64,000 bases of DNA, taken from NCBI GenBank assembly GCA_020809705.1, contig CP085826.1, forward strand, positions 4,464,001 to 4,528,000. Reading direction: 5' to 3'. Position numbers and translations under genes: made by a program. Position 1 is the stretch's first letter, and each line of letters starts with the position of its first letter. Origin of the DNA: Calonectria ilicicola (lineage: Eukaryota > Ascomycota > Sordariomycetes > Hypocreales > Nectriaceae). Of the stretch, positions 26,177 through 36,830 are shown piece after piece. The notes beneath the pieces are model-generated. The model was not told the origin of the DNA. It ran no database searches and saw only the letters and a list, made by a program, of their open reading frames with translations.

Positions 26177-28051
26177 ATGCCCGACAAGTCGGCCACCGTC
26201 GTGTCCTACGCTGCTGGAGCCTCCCTTGCCGCCGCCGCCCTCATCTACGTCTTTGCGCCCAACTTCTCCATCGATCACGAGAGCACCAACTCGCGCAAGC
26301 GCTCCATTGTTGGTCTCCGCAACCAGGCCAATGACTGCTTTATCAACTCGGTTCTGCAGGCCCTCGCCGGCCTCGGAGAGCTTCGTGTCTACCTGATCCG
26401 CGAAACACACCGCCGTCGCATTGAGGACCCCACCGTATATGCAAGTCTCGTGCAGCCCGAGGGCAAGCAGGTCGCCCAGTGGAAGCTCCAGGGCCTGCAG
26501 GAGGGGTTGGTAACACAAGGGTTGAAGGAAATGCTCGATGCACTCAACGAACGTCCCATATACAAAAAGGCAATCTCGCCATTTCAATTCGTAAAAGTTC
26601 TCGAAGCCGCATTCAAGCAGCGCATTAGTCGCCAGCAGCAAGATGCGCAGGAATTCTTGCAAATCGTCGCTGAGCGTCTAAAGGATGAATATCATGCTGG
26701 CCAGCGAGCTCGCCTCCACGCACGGAGACGAGGCCAACTGGCAAGCCAAGAGAACTTTGCCAGGTCCAACGGAGAACAATCCAATGGCCATAGCCCGACC
26801 TCGGGCTCCCTATCAGACCAAGAAGTCGAGGAAGGAGTTGATGCTTCAGCCATTGAGCCCTCTACCGACGCTAAGATCCCTCAAATTCAGACGAATGGCG
26901 ACCTTGGCCCACTACCAATTGAGCTCGAGGAAGGCTTTCCGATGGAGGGAAAATACGAATCCCACCTCGAGTGCCAAACATGCCGATATAGGACCAAACC
27001 CAGAGAAGAGACGTTTTGTAGCATCACTCTGGCCGTCCCTCAGGTTTCCTCCACGACTCTCAATGGCTGTTTTGATGGAATATTCAAGACCGAGTTCATT
27101 GATGACTTCAAGTGTGAGATGTGCAGGTTGCTGCAGGCAAAATCGAATTTAGAGCACGAGATTGCAAAATCCACGTCTGACGCATTCAAGGAGCAGGCCC
27201 GAGACAGCTTGCGCAAGCTCCAACATGCCATTGACACCGACCCTGAGAACCCTCCAGAAGATGTCGACCTGGGTGACATTCGCTATGCGCCTAAGCGGCG
27301 AATCGCAAAGACAACCCGCATGTCCCTCTTCCCCAAAATCCTGGCCATCCACCTCTCCCGATCCATCTATGACGTTGGCCAAATGACCCAAAAGAACTCG
27401 GCAAAGGTTTCCTTCCCCGAAACTCTACCGCTTGGCGGTTTGATGGACCAGAAAAAGTACAAGTTGCTTGGTCTAGTCACCCATCGTGGTGGTCATAACA
27501 GCGGCCACTACGAAGCCTTCAGGAGACAGAACCTCCCAGCACCATACTCCAACCCCAACACCTTCCAGGCCTCAGAAGTCTACAGCAAGACACCAACACC
27601 TATATCTACACCTGTGATTTCTGCCAAGGTCACGGACAGTCCGGCGATATCAACTCCTGATCTCCTATCCGCGTCGTCGGGTAACAACTCATCTACACCC
27701 TCACTTGAGTCGATGCAAGTACCACCAAGGAGTGTGCCGTCTGATAGAAATCGGTCATCCAGCACTTCGACGACCAAGGAAAAGGATTATGATACCAGCA
27801 GTCTTCGTTCCGTTGCGGCGTCAACAAAATCCGCTCTCTCCAAGTTGACTTCCCCGACTAAGCAGGCACTGGAAAATGTTCGACCCCCCACAACCGGAAG
27901 CATATCCAAACGGTCACGCAAGCGCAAGGGGATGACGGACAAGTGGTGGCGAGTTAACGACGAAAAGGTTCGCGAGTGCAAGACTGGCGAGGTATTGGGG
28001 ATGCAGAGAGAAGTATACCTGTTGTTTTACGAGCTCGAGAAGGACTCCTAG
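26177..28051 (+). CDS. Membrane-anchored ubiquitin carboxyl-terminal hydrolase (USP/UBP, C19)
   Basis: Single exon, 624 aa. A hydrophobic segment at about residues 9-27 precedes the USP domain, so the enzyme is probably anchored by its N-terminus, as in yeast Ubp1/Ubp16 and animal USP30. The Cys box GLRNQANDCFINS gives catalytic Cys54; the His box GGHNSGHYEAF is at about 437-447. Two CxxC pairs (CQTC and CEMC, about 264-316) form the usual zinc knuckle of the fingers. The insert between the His box and the C-terminal USP strand (KWWRVNDEKV..YLLFYEL) is Ser/Thr-rich and disordered. It removes ubiquitin from membrane-associated substrates; whether on mitochondria or ER is not decided by sequence. 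Confidence 0.9.
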   Translation: MPDKSATVVSYAAGASLAAAALIYVFAPNFSIDHESTNSRKRSIVGLRNQANDCFINSVLQALAGLGELRVYLIRETHRRRIEDPTVYASLVQPEGKQVAQWKLQGLQEGLVTQGLKEMLDALNERPIYKKAISPFQFVKVLEAAFKQRISRQQQDAQEFLQIVAERLKDEYHAGQRARLHARRRGQLASQENFARSNGEQSNGHSPTSGSLSDQEVEEGVDASAIEPSTDAKIPQIQTNGDLGPLPIELEEGFPMEGKYESHLECQTCRYRTKPREETFCSITLAVPQVSSTTLNGCFDGIFKTEFIDDFKCEMCRLLQAKSNLEHEIAKSTSDAFKEQARDSLRKLQHAIDTDPENPPEDVDLGDIRYAPKRRIAKTTRMSLFPKILAIHLSRSIYDVGQMTQKNSAKVSFPETLPLGGLMDQKKYKLLGLVTHRGGHNSGHYEAFRRQNLPAPYSNPNTFQASEVYSKTPTPISTPVISAKVTDSPAISTPDLLSASSGNNSSTPSLESMQVPPRSVPSDRNRSSSTSTTKEKDYDTSSLRSVAASTKSALSKLTSPTKQALENVRPPTTGSISKRSRKRKGMTDKWWRVNDEKVRECKTGEVLGMQREVYLLFYELEKDS

Positions 28052-31000
28052 CCAGATTCTGACGATGACGATTTTTGTCTCAGCGGAGCGTGCGTAACGA
28101 CATGAAGCAGGTTTTATCCAGTGATGCTGCATTTATTTTTCCATCCGAATTGCCCCCTTTTTTTTCTCTTGCTTTCTTGTCACTTTTATTCCCCTTGACT
28201 GATTTGCATGGGATGGCGTTTGAAAACTCATCGGTGTGCTGGGTTTTAGAATTGGGTTTCTCAGGCATAAATATATATATACTACTTTACAATGGCACAA
28301 ATCAGGGTGTAAGAGCCGGAGTCCATCAAGTGTTAGAAACGAAAAATAAATACAATACCAAACCATCTTCACTCTCGAAATGTTTGAATGCCTTGACTAG
28401 TTTTGCATTTTAACGAAATCGGAAAAATTCCAACAGTCATTGCGATTGTCAAAAATCTTCAAAGTGCATTGCTATCTCCATCATATTGCATAGTCTCCTC
28501 AACTACTGGACAGGTTTGTGTTTTCCTTGAGCAAACTATCCTAAATTTCAGACCTACAGTATGGAATGGAGTCATTGATTTCAGGCTACTTGCCGGTTTT
28601 GGCGTCAGCCATCCGGAGCACATGCAGAGAGTGCTTGGACTTCCCCTCAACGCCACATTCATGCGTGTGTTCATGTAGATGAACCGAGCCATCTTAAACG
28701 TTGATTCGGTAATATTTCATGTATAAAGGTCTGTGCTGCAAGAAATCAAGGCACGAGCGAGTCTAAAATGCACAGCGCACCATGTGTCTTTGCTCCTGAT
28801 CCTAATATCGTCCCGGTCTTGATACTTGTGTCCCAAATCACAAGAAGTAGCGAAATGTCAAAGGTGTTTGGACAGAAAATGTTATAGGCAAACATTACTC
28901 CCAAACTTGCGATATTCTATGTATTTATTCCTATCCAGGTAGTCAAAAATCCTCGCGTCCAAGGAAACATTGTTCATGGCAGATGTGGGATACAGTGGTG
29001 TGTGCTTTTAGGCATTACGACGAGCATTGACCCTGTTCAATTGCTCTGCAAATCTTTAGACAGACACCTTTTTAATATAACCATAGCTTTAGCTGCCGGT
29101 GCGTTTATCTCGTTGCCCCGTACTATATGATCGGCTTCATATATCACAAAAACAACTTTGGGTCGGATTGCATATGGAGTGAATATGGGGATCAGGGTAC
29201 AAACGCTTTCCAGCGACTTCTTCGCCAAGACACAAAGTTCAGGAATTTCCGCTGGGAAGATTTATTAGTGTCCTCTAGACAAAACCCATTCGTTCATTCA
29301 TCAGCCAGGCCAAATAAGGCCGAGCTGTGATTACAAGGTCTTATTCTAGCTTATGGTTACAACCCGAATAAGGTTATCACGATACCGAGAACTTTATTTG
29401 CGTATTCGAACTGTACCTTTTCGATACGAACTCATCGTAGAGGGTGTGTCCGCAGGGCTGTAGTTTCGGAAGCCTCGGCTGCACCAACTCGGAGTTTAAG
29501 CGCAACCCGATACTCGACCACGTTTTTCCTCAAATCCCTTGACCTCCCGTCACATGTTCCTCCAGTCATGGTTTTTTAAAATCAATGTGCCAAAATTTCT
29601 TGCACGCAGCCTAATCGGTAATCACCCTTGCCTCAAATGTTCCCAAATAATCTCCTGACCAGCCCATGATCATCAGTTTGGCCAAGCCATGATCCCCACC
29701 TGCAAGCCGGCCCAACTAGATGCAGGCGGAATGTGACCATCTGGCTGCTCGCAGCACATTAATTTACATGGGTCATCTTTACCCGGACAAAAAACAAAGG
29801 TGCCCTACAAACGAGGCAGGAGCTATGAGAGAGAAGCTCTTTAGAGAAACACTTCAGTCTGGTTGGCCAAACACTCAGGACTGAAGATGATTCGACATCT
29901 GGTAAGCACAATTCTAAATCCAGTGATTTAAATATGAATTAAATCATTGGAGTTCCTTTGGATTGAACTTTTCTAATTATCAAAGTGAATTTCCATCATC
30001 AAGGTCGCCTCTCAGTCTCATCAGCAGCAGTTCATGGCTGCCATCCGGGGCACCCGAAACCACTCTCAATGGCCGCTTACGTAGTCATGCACGACATAAG
30101 CACTTATGATTCTTTATGAATTATCTTCTCCCTACCAGTGAAAATGGTTCGGTTCAAGAAAAACCCAACATTTGAGGGATCAAGGTAGCAACCAGACACG
30201 AAATATACCACTTGCCGTCACCAAACTTCATACAATCCAACTACAAGTCATCTCCAACGAATATTGGCGCTTTTTCAAAAATAAAATTGAAAGAAACAAT
30301 TAATTCGGTATCACCAAGAATATTTGCAAAGAATGTCTTGATGCAAGACATTCCCTAAGTTGTGATGAGATTAAAGCTTTGATAAGGTACGATGAACTTT
30401 TAGAGTATTCACAACTACACTCTTTTTGGGTCAGCAACCAACCCTTTTCTTTTCATGTTCGTTCTTATTACACACTTTCTAATCATAAATATCGTGGTTT
30501 TATAACTGTAATATTTGGTTGAAAATTGATACCAGATATCGAACCAATGTCCAGCTTTTGTCGCTGTTAAACCAGCGGCATCTTGCTAACTGTCATGACG
30601 CTAGGCTGTAGGGTGACGCCAGAGAGATCCGCAAATGTCAGGGCCATGATCGCAAATACGGGCTCTTTGAGGACCCCTGGTGATCCTTGGGTGAATTTTC
30701 CATGTGCAACAAGTCAAAATCATCCCTACCACGGTAGAAACGGCAGTCGTTGAGATGATGACATTGATAAGGCTGGCCAATAATGGTCGGTGCCCCCCGC
30801 TGAGTCAGCGTAATGAATTACGATGGAGCAAGATCCAGGGTGAAACATTGCACTTGGTGGCGCGGTGACGTTCACGACAGCAAATTGTTCTGCTTCTTTT
30901 GTTGTGTTTATTCATTCATTTATTTCACAGTCTCTGCCACGAGAAGTGCTGCTCGCCAATTGAGCCAGCTACGTGGGCAGGACAACGACCGAACCAAGTC

Positions 31001-31274
31001 GCCTTTCTTTGGCTTGGAATTTCGCTTCAGGGGGGCCAGCAGGTCGTCGTCAGCCGCCTTCCGCGCAAAACCAACCCTATACGCCAACAGATTCGTGCTG
31101 GTCTGGTGTTTGCAGAGAGTAGACGGTGACGTATATACGACTATGCGATTTTGAATTATTACTCGGCATCGGTCCAAGTCTGTTACTCGTCGAAGGCTGC
31201 TCGGCCCAGTGGTCAGCAACGCATACGTTGCGACGCTGCTCTCCAATCACCTACGACCCGTCACCTCCTCTATC
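28052..31274. other. Gene-poor, partly AT-rich interval, 3.2 kb
   Basis: No open frame here resembles a protein. The part from about 28.7 to 30.6 kb is clearly more AT-rich than its surroundings and could be decayed repeat DNA. The last 500 bp are the promoter and leader of the glycosyltransferase gene. Confidence 0.4.
30798..30810. promoter_or_regulatory. Gcn4/CPC1-type bZIP site within a 13-bp palindrome
   Basis: The sequence cgctgagtcagcg contains TGAGTCA, the core bound by Gcn4/AP-1-type bZIP factors, with fully symmetric flanks. It is 465 bp upstream of the glycosyltransferase start. Binding is inferred only from the motif. Confidence 0.4.
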
Positions 31275-32688
31275 ATGGTCTACGTTACACGTCGCACCAG
31301 GCGACGTTTCGTTTCACAACTCATTCTTCTCGCTTTATTTTTTTCAATCTTTTACAGCATTCTTCCTCACGACTCACCCATCCGCCTGGCCATTAACTTC
31401 AACGTCACTCGCTTGTTCAATCACATACGTGGGGCCACCACTGACCGTGATGCTTGGCTGCGGACCGCTCCCCCGTACCCCATCGACCTGTACTCTGATG
31501 TGGGCTACCTCATCAAGACGGGATATGGAACACGTCACCGCGTGCCCGACCAGCTGGCAGCATTTGCGGCCACCGGTGGGTATTTGAGTGAAACGAGTGA
31601 AAACTTTCTGGTCGTGGGTGACTGGACCAGCGTCAACGAGACAGACGACAATGCGATTGGTGTCACGGTGCATGATGCCATCCAAAAGGTGACTGAGACT
31701 AAAATTCGGCGCAACGTGGAAGAATACCCGAGGCTTTTGAAGCACAGAAGTCTCCAAAAGCAGCTCAAGGCAGGCAACGAAGAAAAGGCATTGAAGATTG
31801 GCAAGGAGTTTGGATGGGAATTGGATGCACTCAAGGTACGCCGCAAACACCCCTCTCTGACCGTAAAACATCACTAACTAGGAATAGTTCATCATGGGCA
31901 TGGAAATGCTCTATCAAAAAATGCCCTACAAGAAGTGGTACATCATCCTAGATGATGACACCTTCTTGATTAGGCCGTCATTGGAACGCCTCCTAAGTCA
32001 TTTGGACCCCAAAAAGCCACAGTACATCGGCAATGCTGTCGGTGACTACAAGGGCCGTTTCGCACATGGCGGATCTGGTATCTTGATCTCCGGAGTTGCG
32101 ATGCGACGGTTATTTGAGCACCCATGGATTGTGGAAGAGGCATATGCCGAGTCCATGACTGAGACGTGGGGCGATCGCTTGGTTGCGACAACGCTGCAGA
32201 AGCTCGGCATTTACATCGAAGAAGGCTACAATCACCATTTTAACGGTGAACCACCGTCAATCACGCGTATCTGGGCCGATCGGTTCTGCTCCCCGCTCGT
32301 CTCTTTCCACGGGCTTCGCAAGCCAGGCGAAATGCTGCACGTGGGGAAAACGCTGGCCACGGTGGATGAACCCGTGCTGTGGCGCGACGTGTGGCAGCTG
32401 TTTGGGGGTTCGCCCATGTCAGACCTGGCCAACATGCAGACCGAGCTATCAGTGGACCATGTGGGAAAGACGGACGAGCACACGCGAACGTGGGGGCAGG
32501 TTCAAGACACTGAATCCTGCCAAGCCAAGTGCAAACAGAATGAACGGTGGTGTCTCGCCTGGACGTACGAGGTCGAGACTCGTATCTGCAACCTGAGCCC
32601 GTGGCTGCTCGTGGGGGCGGACGGCGCAGAGAAGAAAACGTCAGGTGTTAACTGGCCCAAGATCAAATCTTTACTCAAAGCGTGCTGA
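31275..32688 (+). CDS. Fringe-like (GT31-type) glycosyltransferase, type II membrane protein
   Basis: Two exons, 31275-31835 and 31888-32688, encode 453 aa. A basic N-terminus (VTRRTRRRFV) and a hydrophobic segment at about 13-30 predict a type II Golgi or ER protein. The catalytic region contains KKWYIILDDDTFL with a DDD metal motif at about 209-211, followed by GGSGILIS and ETWGDRLVATTLQ, as in fringe-related fungal glycosyltransferases. The C-terminal 60 residues (SCQAKCKQNERWCLAWTY..CNLSPW) resemble a PAN/Apple-like Cys module that may bind glycan or protein. Donor sugar and acceptor cannot be told. The 52-bp intron has GTACGC at its donor and CTAAC upstream of the acceptor; joining gives LDALKFIMGMEM. 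Confidence 0.85.
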
Positions 32689-35600
32689 TGGAGGGGGACG
32701 TGGCATGCATAGATAACTACATACATACAAAGATGGCGGGGGGAGGGGAGGGGGGAGGCACGCCGCACGATCGCGCACACACATCACTGTACGATACATG
32801 TAAACTGGGGGCTGCGGAGCAAGAGTCCGGGGTGGGAAATGTATGATTTTGTTTGGATAGCCCCTGATTTGTTGGATGTCCATGGTGATACCGACATGAT
32901 AGGAGGGGTGGAATCTCGTCATTATAGAACAGGCTTAACTGGTATTCGGCCGAAAGGAGCACCGACTACCACGAACGGGCATGTCGGTGTAGAGCAATGT
33001 ACGTCTTGATTTGACAACGGACCCAGGACTGTATCACTGTCGCGGGACCACTTACCCATCCTGCGGTCGTGGGCCGTGGGCCTTGGGTCTGAGCGAGAAT
33101 GGGACGTCGGACGTTTCGGTTGACGGGAGTTGGGAAAGGTCTAGAAGGAAAATTGGGGGGTTGTGGAAGCTCCCCAGGTGTTCGGGAGCTAATCGGAGGC
33201 GAGAAAAGAGGCGAGATGGTGAGATGAGCGAGTCGAGCTTGTGCATGGCTCGCTCGCTTGTTACCCGTTGCAAGTGCCAACAGGGGTGTTTTGGGAAGAG
33301 CATCACATTGGTGGAGCGGAGCAACGGCGGGCCACAGAGGCTCTCGTCTCGTCTCGTTTCCTTGCATACATAATATTGGGCAATAATCGGGAGGACAAGG
33401 CCTGGGAATCTAGCCGTCCGGGGAGGTTGCATGCCTCGGCCGGAAGCCAGCAGCCGGCTTGTGAGAATGGGACCTCATCCCATGCAGAGCCGGGTAGCGG
33501 AACGGAATGGAACAGCACAGAGCAGAGGACAACTCAGCACGCGTGCGGGAGAGGGCATGCTGCAGGTTGCTGCTGGCTGGGCGAGCTAGTCTGCATTTTG
33601 CATTGATATTGGTGCACCAAGGTAGGCCTGGCGGTGGATGAACGGATGATGAGGTTACACAGGAGCAAGGGTGCGAAAAGAGAAGGGGGAGATATGGGGG
33701 CGACGGGAGATGAGATGAGCCAGAGATTTTATTTTGGGGGTGTGAGGAGTGGGCGTGAAGAAGCGAGGAAATTTGGCCGGCGCGGCGGGAACTTGAGCTG
33801 CTGAGTGGAGTATCTTTTCTCTTTTTGTTTTGTTTTTTTGCTTGCTTTGTCCGTCCCAGAGGCATAGAGATGACGACGCGCTGGGGGGGGAAGGGGGGGA
33901 GGGAGGCCGGCCATGTCGGACGACGGTCAGAATCAACGTCGACGGCGGGAATTGGCTATTTGTGAATGGTGGAGGTTTTGATTTCCGTTAAAGGGCTCGC
34001 ATCCTAATGGATGGACCGTCCCATTCCCATGTGGCTCACTAATTAGTGCAGACGGGCACTAAACGCACAGCGAGCCGGTACCTACATTAGTGCACCAGAC
34101 GCATTGGGAGCTAAGGGGTCCCGGAGCGGGAAGCCTGGTGCAAGTGGCGTTGCGGGGGGCGCCGTGAAAGGTGAAGTGTGAAGGGGGAGAGGGAACGAGA
34201 GAGGCATGTGAAGCTGCATTATCCCAGGCCGGGCAGTGATAATGATATACAGACGAGCATCTCGTTGGTGTTTGCGATCCGGATGCAATCCAGGGTAGGC
34301 GAGAGTCTATTTTTGATATGGTTTATGCATCTCTCCCCACCGCCCGCCTCCATCCCACTGAATCGGCTGCGGCGTTGACACGAAGATGAACTATGAATCT
34401 GTGATCATCGCCAAAATACGACGCATGTTCGAGACCGAAAAACCCACCCATGGCTGCACATTGCGGTGAGACAAGGGGCGCGGAAGAAAGCAACAGAACA
34501 ATCCAGAAGCCTGCGCCGCCCCCATCTTTTCTGGATATCCTCTCTTCTCCAGAGCAAAAAGTACCTTGGCCTGGCCTGGCCTGGCCGCATACATAGGGGC
34601 CGATAGGTGGTCACCAAGTAGGTAGTATCCATACCCGTGCAAGGAAAAATTATTGCCTTGAGAGGCAAAAAAAAAAATAGGGGTGGCCTAGTCCCCTTGC
34701 TCAACAGAGAACCATGGATACCACCCACCCACATGGGAAATGTTCCAATTGATTCAAGTCTCGTAGCTAATTCCCCTGCCTGCTCAGGCATGGGATTGGG
34801 AAGGTCATCCCAGTGCTGCCACCCATCAGGCCATTAGCGAGCCAGTCTCGACTCGCGCAGTCAGATCTCCAAGCCGGGCCGCCCAGATGACAGGCGGCGC
34901 AATACTTGGGGATATTGGTGGTGACATTTTTGGTGATCATGAGCAACAAGCTTTGGGTGGTTCGTTGATGGGGGTGTGGGCGGAGCGGCTCTGGTCGCTC
35001 AGATGCACGCGGCCGATCCCATGGATGTGTCGAGATGTCATCGCAACCTTGTAGCGCTCTTTTGGTTTCTTTACCGTCTCTTGGACGCTTGAGTAGCACC
35101 ATGTCGCATGTCACCATCCTGCCAGGTCGCACGGCGGTGGACGTGCGCATCGGCCATCGTACATGCGTCGTCTATCTTGCGTACAGGAGTGGTCAATTGT
35201 CCGATGGCACGGCACTCTCTGCTAATCTCTGTTGCCATCTCTCTGCCTGAAACCGAGGCTCCAACAGTAGACAAGAGCGAGAGAGAGAGAGAGAGTAAAA
35301 AAAATAATAGGTTACGCCGTGACGTCGTGTTGTCCCGCCAGGTATTCATTTTTTTTTTTTGTGCGCGTGGTCGTATCAAGTCGACCCGGTATCCGTACCA
35401 GATCCATTCGCATTACCACTCTGGAGTGTTTTCCCGTCCCGTCGGTCTGCATTAGAGACAAGAATCAAACCGGGACCCGGGACTCTGCCCCGACGACGAT
35501 CCAGGAACCCGCCGCCGCAGCCCCCCGACAGGCCCGCGACAGGCCCGCGACAGGTCCCCAGTGGCTCACCCCAGCACTCACCGAGGCCGCCATGAGGCTC

Positions 35601-36830
35601 GCCACAGCGCGCTACAGCTCACTTTGCAGCACACTAGCATGTCAAGACTCCCGCTGGAGTGGCTCACTTGGTCACTGCCTGGGCCACCGCCAGAACCCAA
35701 GAAAACAAGAGCCCCCAGCCACGTAGTCAGGTAAGATAGCCTGTCTAAGCCGCTAGCCTCAAGTAACTACAGTCGGTTAGCTTCCAGGCCTTTTGACAGC
35801 CCGGCCCTTCCTCCGCACGGTCAGGTTTTTTTTTTTTTTTTGGGGTCACTGCAGCCCCCAAAAAAAGTCGATTCCAATTTTTGGGAAAAGCTCGCCCAAA
35901 AGGGACCGAACTAATTAGTTGCACGCCCCCCGATCCCTGGCGCGTTGGCCATTCACTGCCTCACCTTGTAATTTTTTCCCCCTTCTCACATCCTCCTGAA
36001 GAGCACGTTCGCTGTTGACTCGGGGCCTTGTCTTGAAGACGGACGGACGGACGGCGATCAGGTTGGCAAGATTGAGGGGGCGTCCTCCGTCTTCGGTGTC
36101 ATTGTCGTCGCTTTGACTTTTCTGCATTGACGGCACCATCGAGAAAGGGGAAAAGAAGCATCCCCCCGGGCTGTCCTGTCATCCTCCCGCTCGCTTCGAT
36201 CGACGTCGCTTCGGCAGTCCCCACCGCCGCCAGCACCACCAGCACCACCAGCACCAGCACCCATCCGCGCAGCCAGGCAGGGGGCAAGCTTGGCCTCGAT
36301 GTCCAACAACGCCGACAGCAGGTGTACCCCATCTCCATCGCTCCCCGGCTGGAGCACCTAACCGCCCAGCCGACGGCTGTGTTAGCTGTCGCATGCCTCT
36401 CTCCCTCGGCCTCTGCACACGCTCTCGCTGGCCTCTCTCGTAGCACTGTTGCTTATTCTCTCCTTCTCCCTTCCCTTTCTCTTTTCTCACACCCACTCAC
36501 ACAACGCGGCGGCCCGTCTTTCGCCCACGCCACAACGTACCCGTCATCCCATCCTTGCGCCGCCAGACACATCGCATCGTCCACACTCTGTAGCCTTCTT
36601 TTTTCCCTCCCCCCAGGGCCCTGCTCATCGGCCCTGGCTCTAGAGCCCGTCCGTCTCCTCCCCGTTTTCCCTCTCTCACCCCCTGCCAAACGCCCTGCCT
36701 GCTCCCCTCCTTCCTTGTCCAGCACAAGGTCCTGCTCCGTGGTCGTGGTCCAGGGTCGCGTCCCCTGTCGCCTTCGTTATTCCTGACCTTCAACCTCGTG
36801 TCTCCATAAAAATTTCTAATTAAAAACAGA
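32689..36830. other. Gene-free interval, 4.1 kb, upstream of the Zn2Cys6 gene
   Basis: There are no convincing coding regions. It contains simple repeats (ggcct near 34565, GA repeat near 35280, gacg near 36041, CACCAG units near 36235), a hairpin at 35835-35866 and a C/T-rich stretch from about 36130 to the ATG at 36831. Long upstream regions of this type are common for fungal regulators with extended leaders. Confidence 0.4.
35835..35866. repeat. Perfect 11-bp inverted repeat (T7G4 / C4A7)
   Basis: A run of T then GGGG (35835-35845) is exactly complementary to CCCC then seven A (35856-35866), around a 10-base loop. The left T run is longer (16 bases). The structure is in noncoding DNA. Confidence 0.65.

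Noticed and set aside
30750..30810. Possible box C/D snoRNA (ATGATGA and CTGA with a 6-bp terminal stem)
   Set aside because: The stem is mostly explained by the symmetric bZIP-type palindrome, the element would be shorter than usual, and I see no convincing guide.
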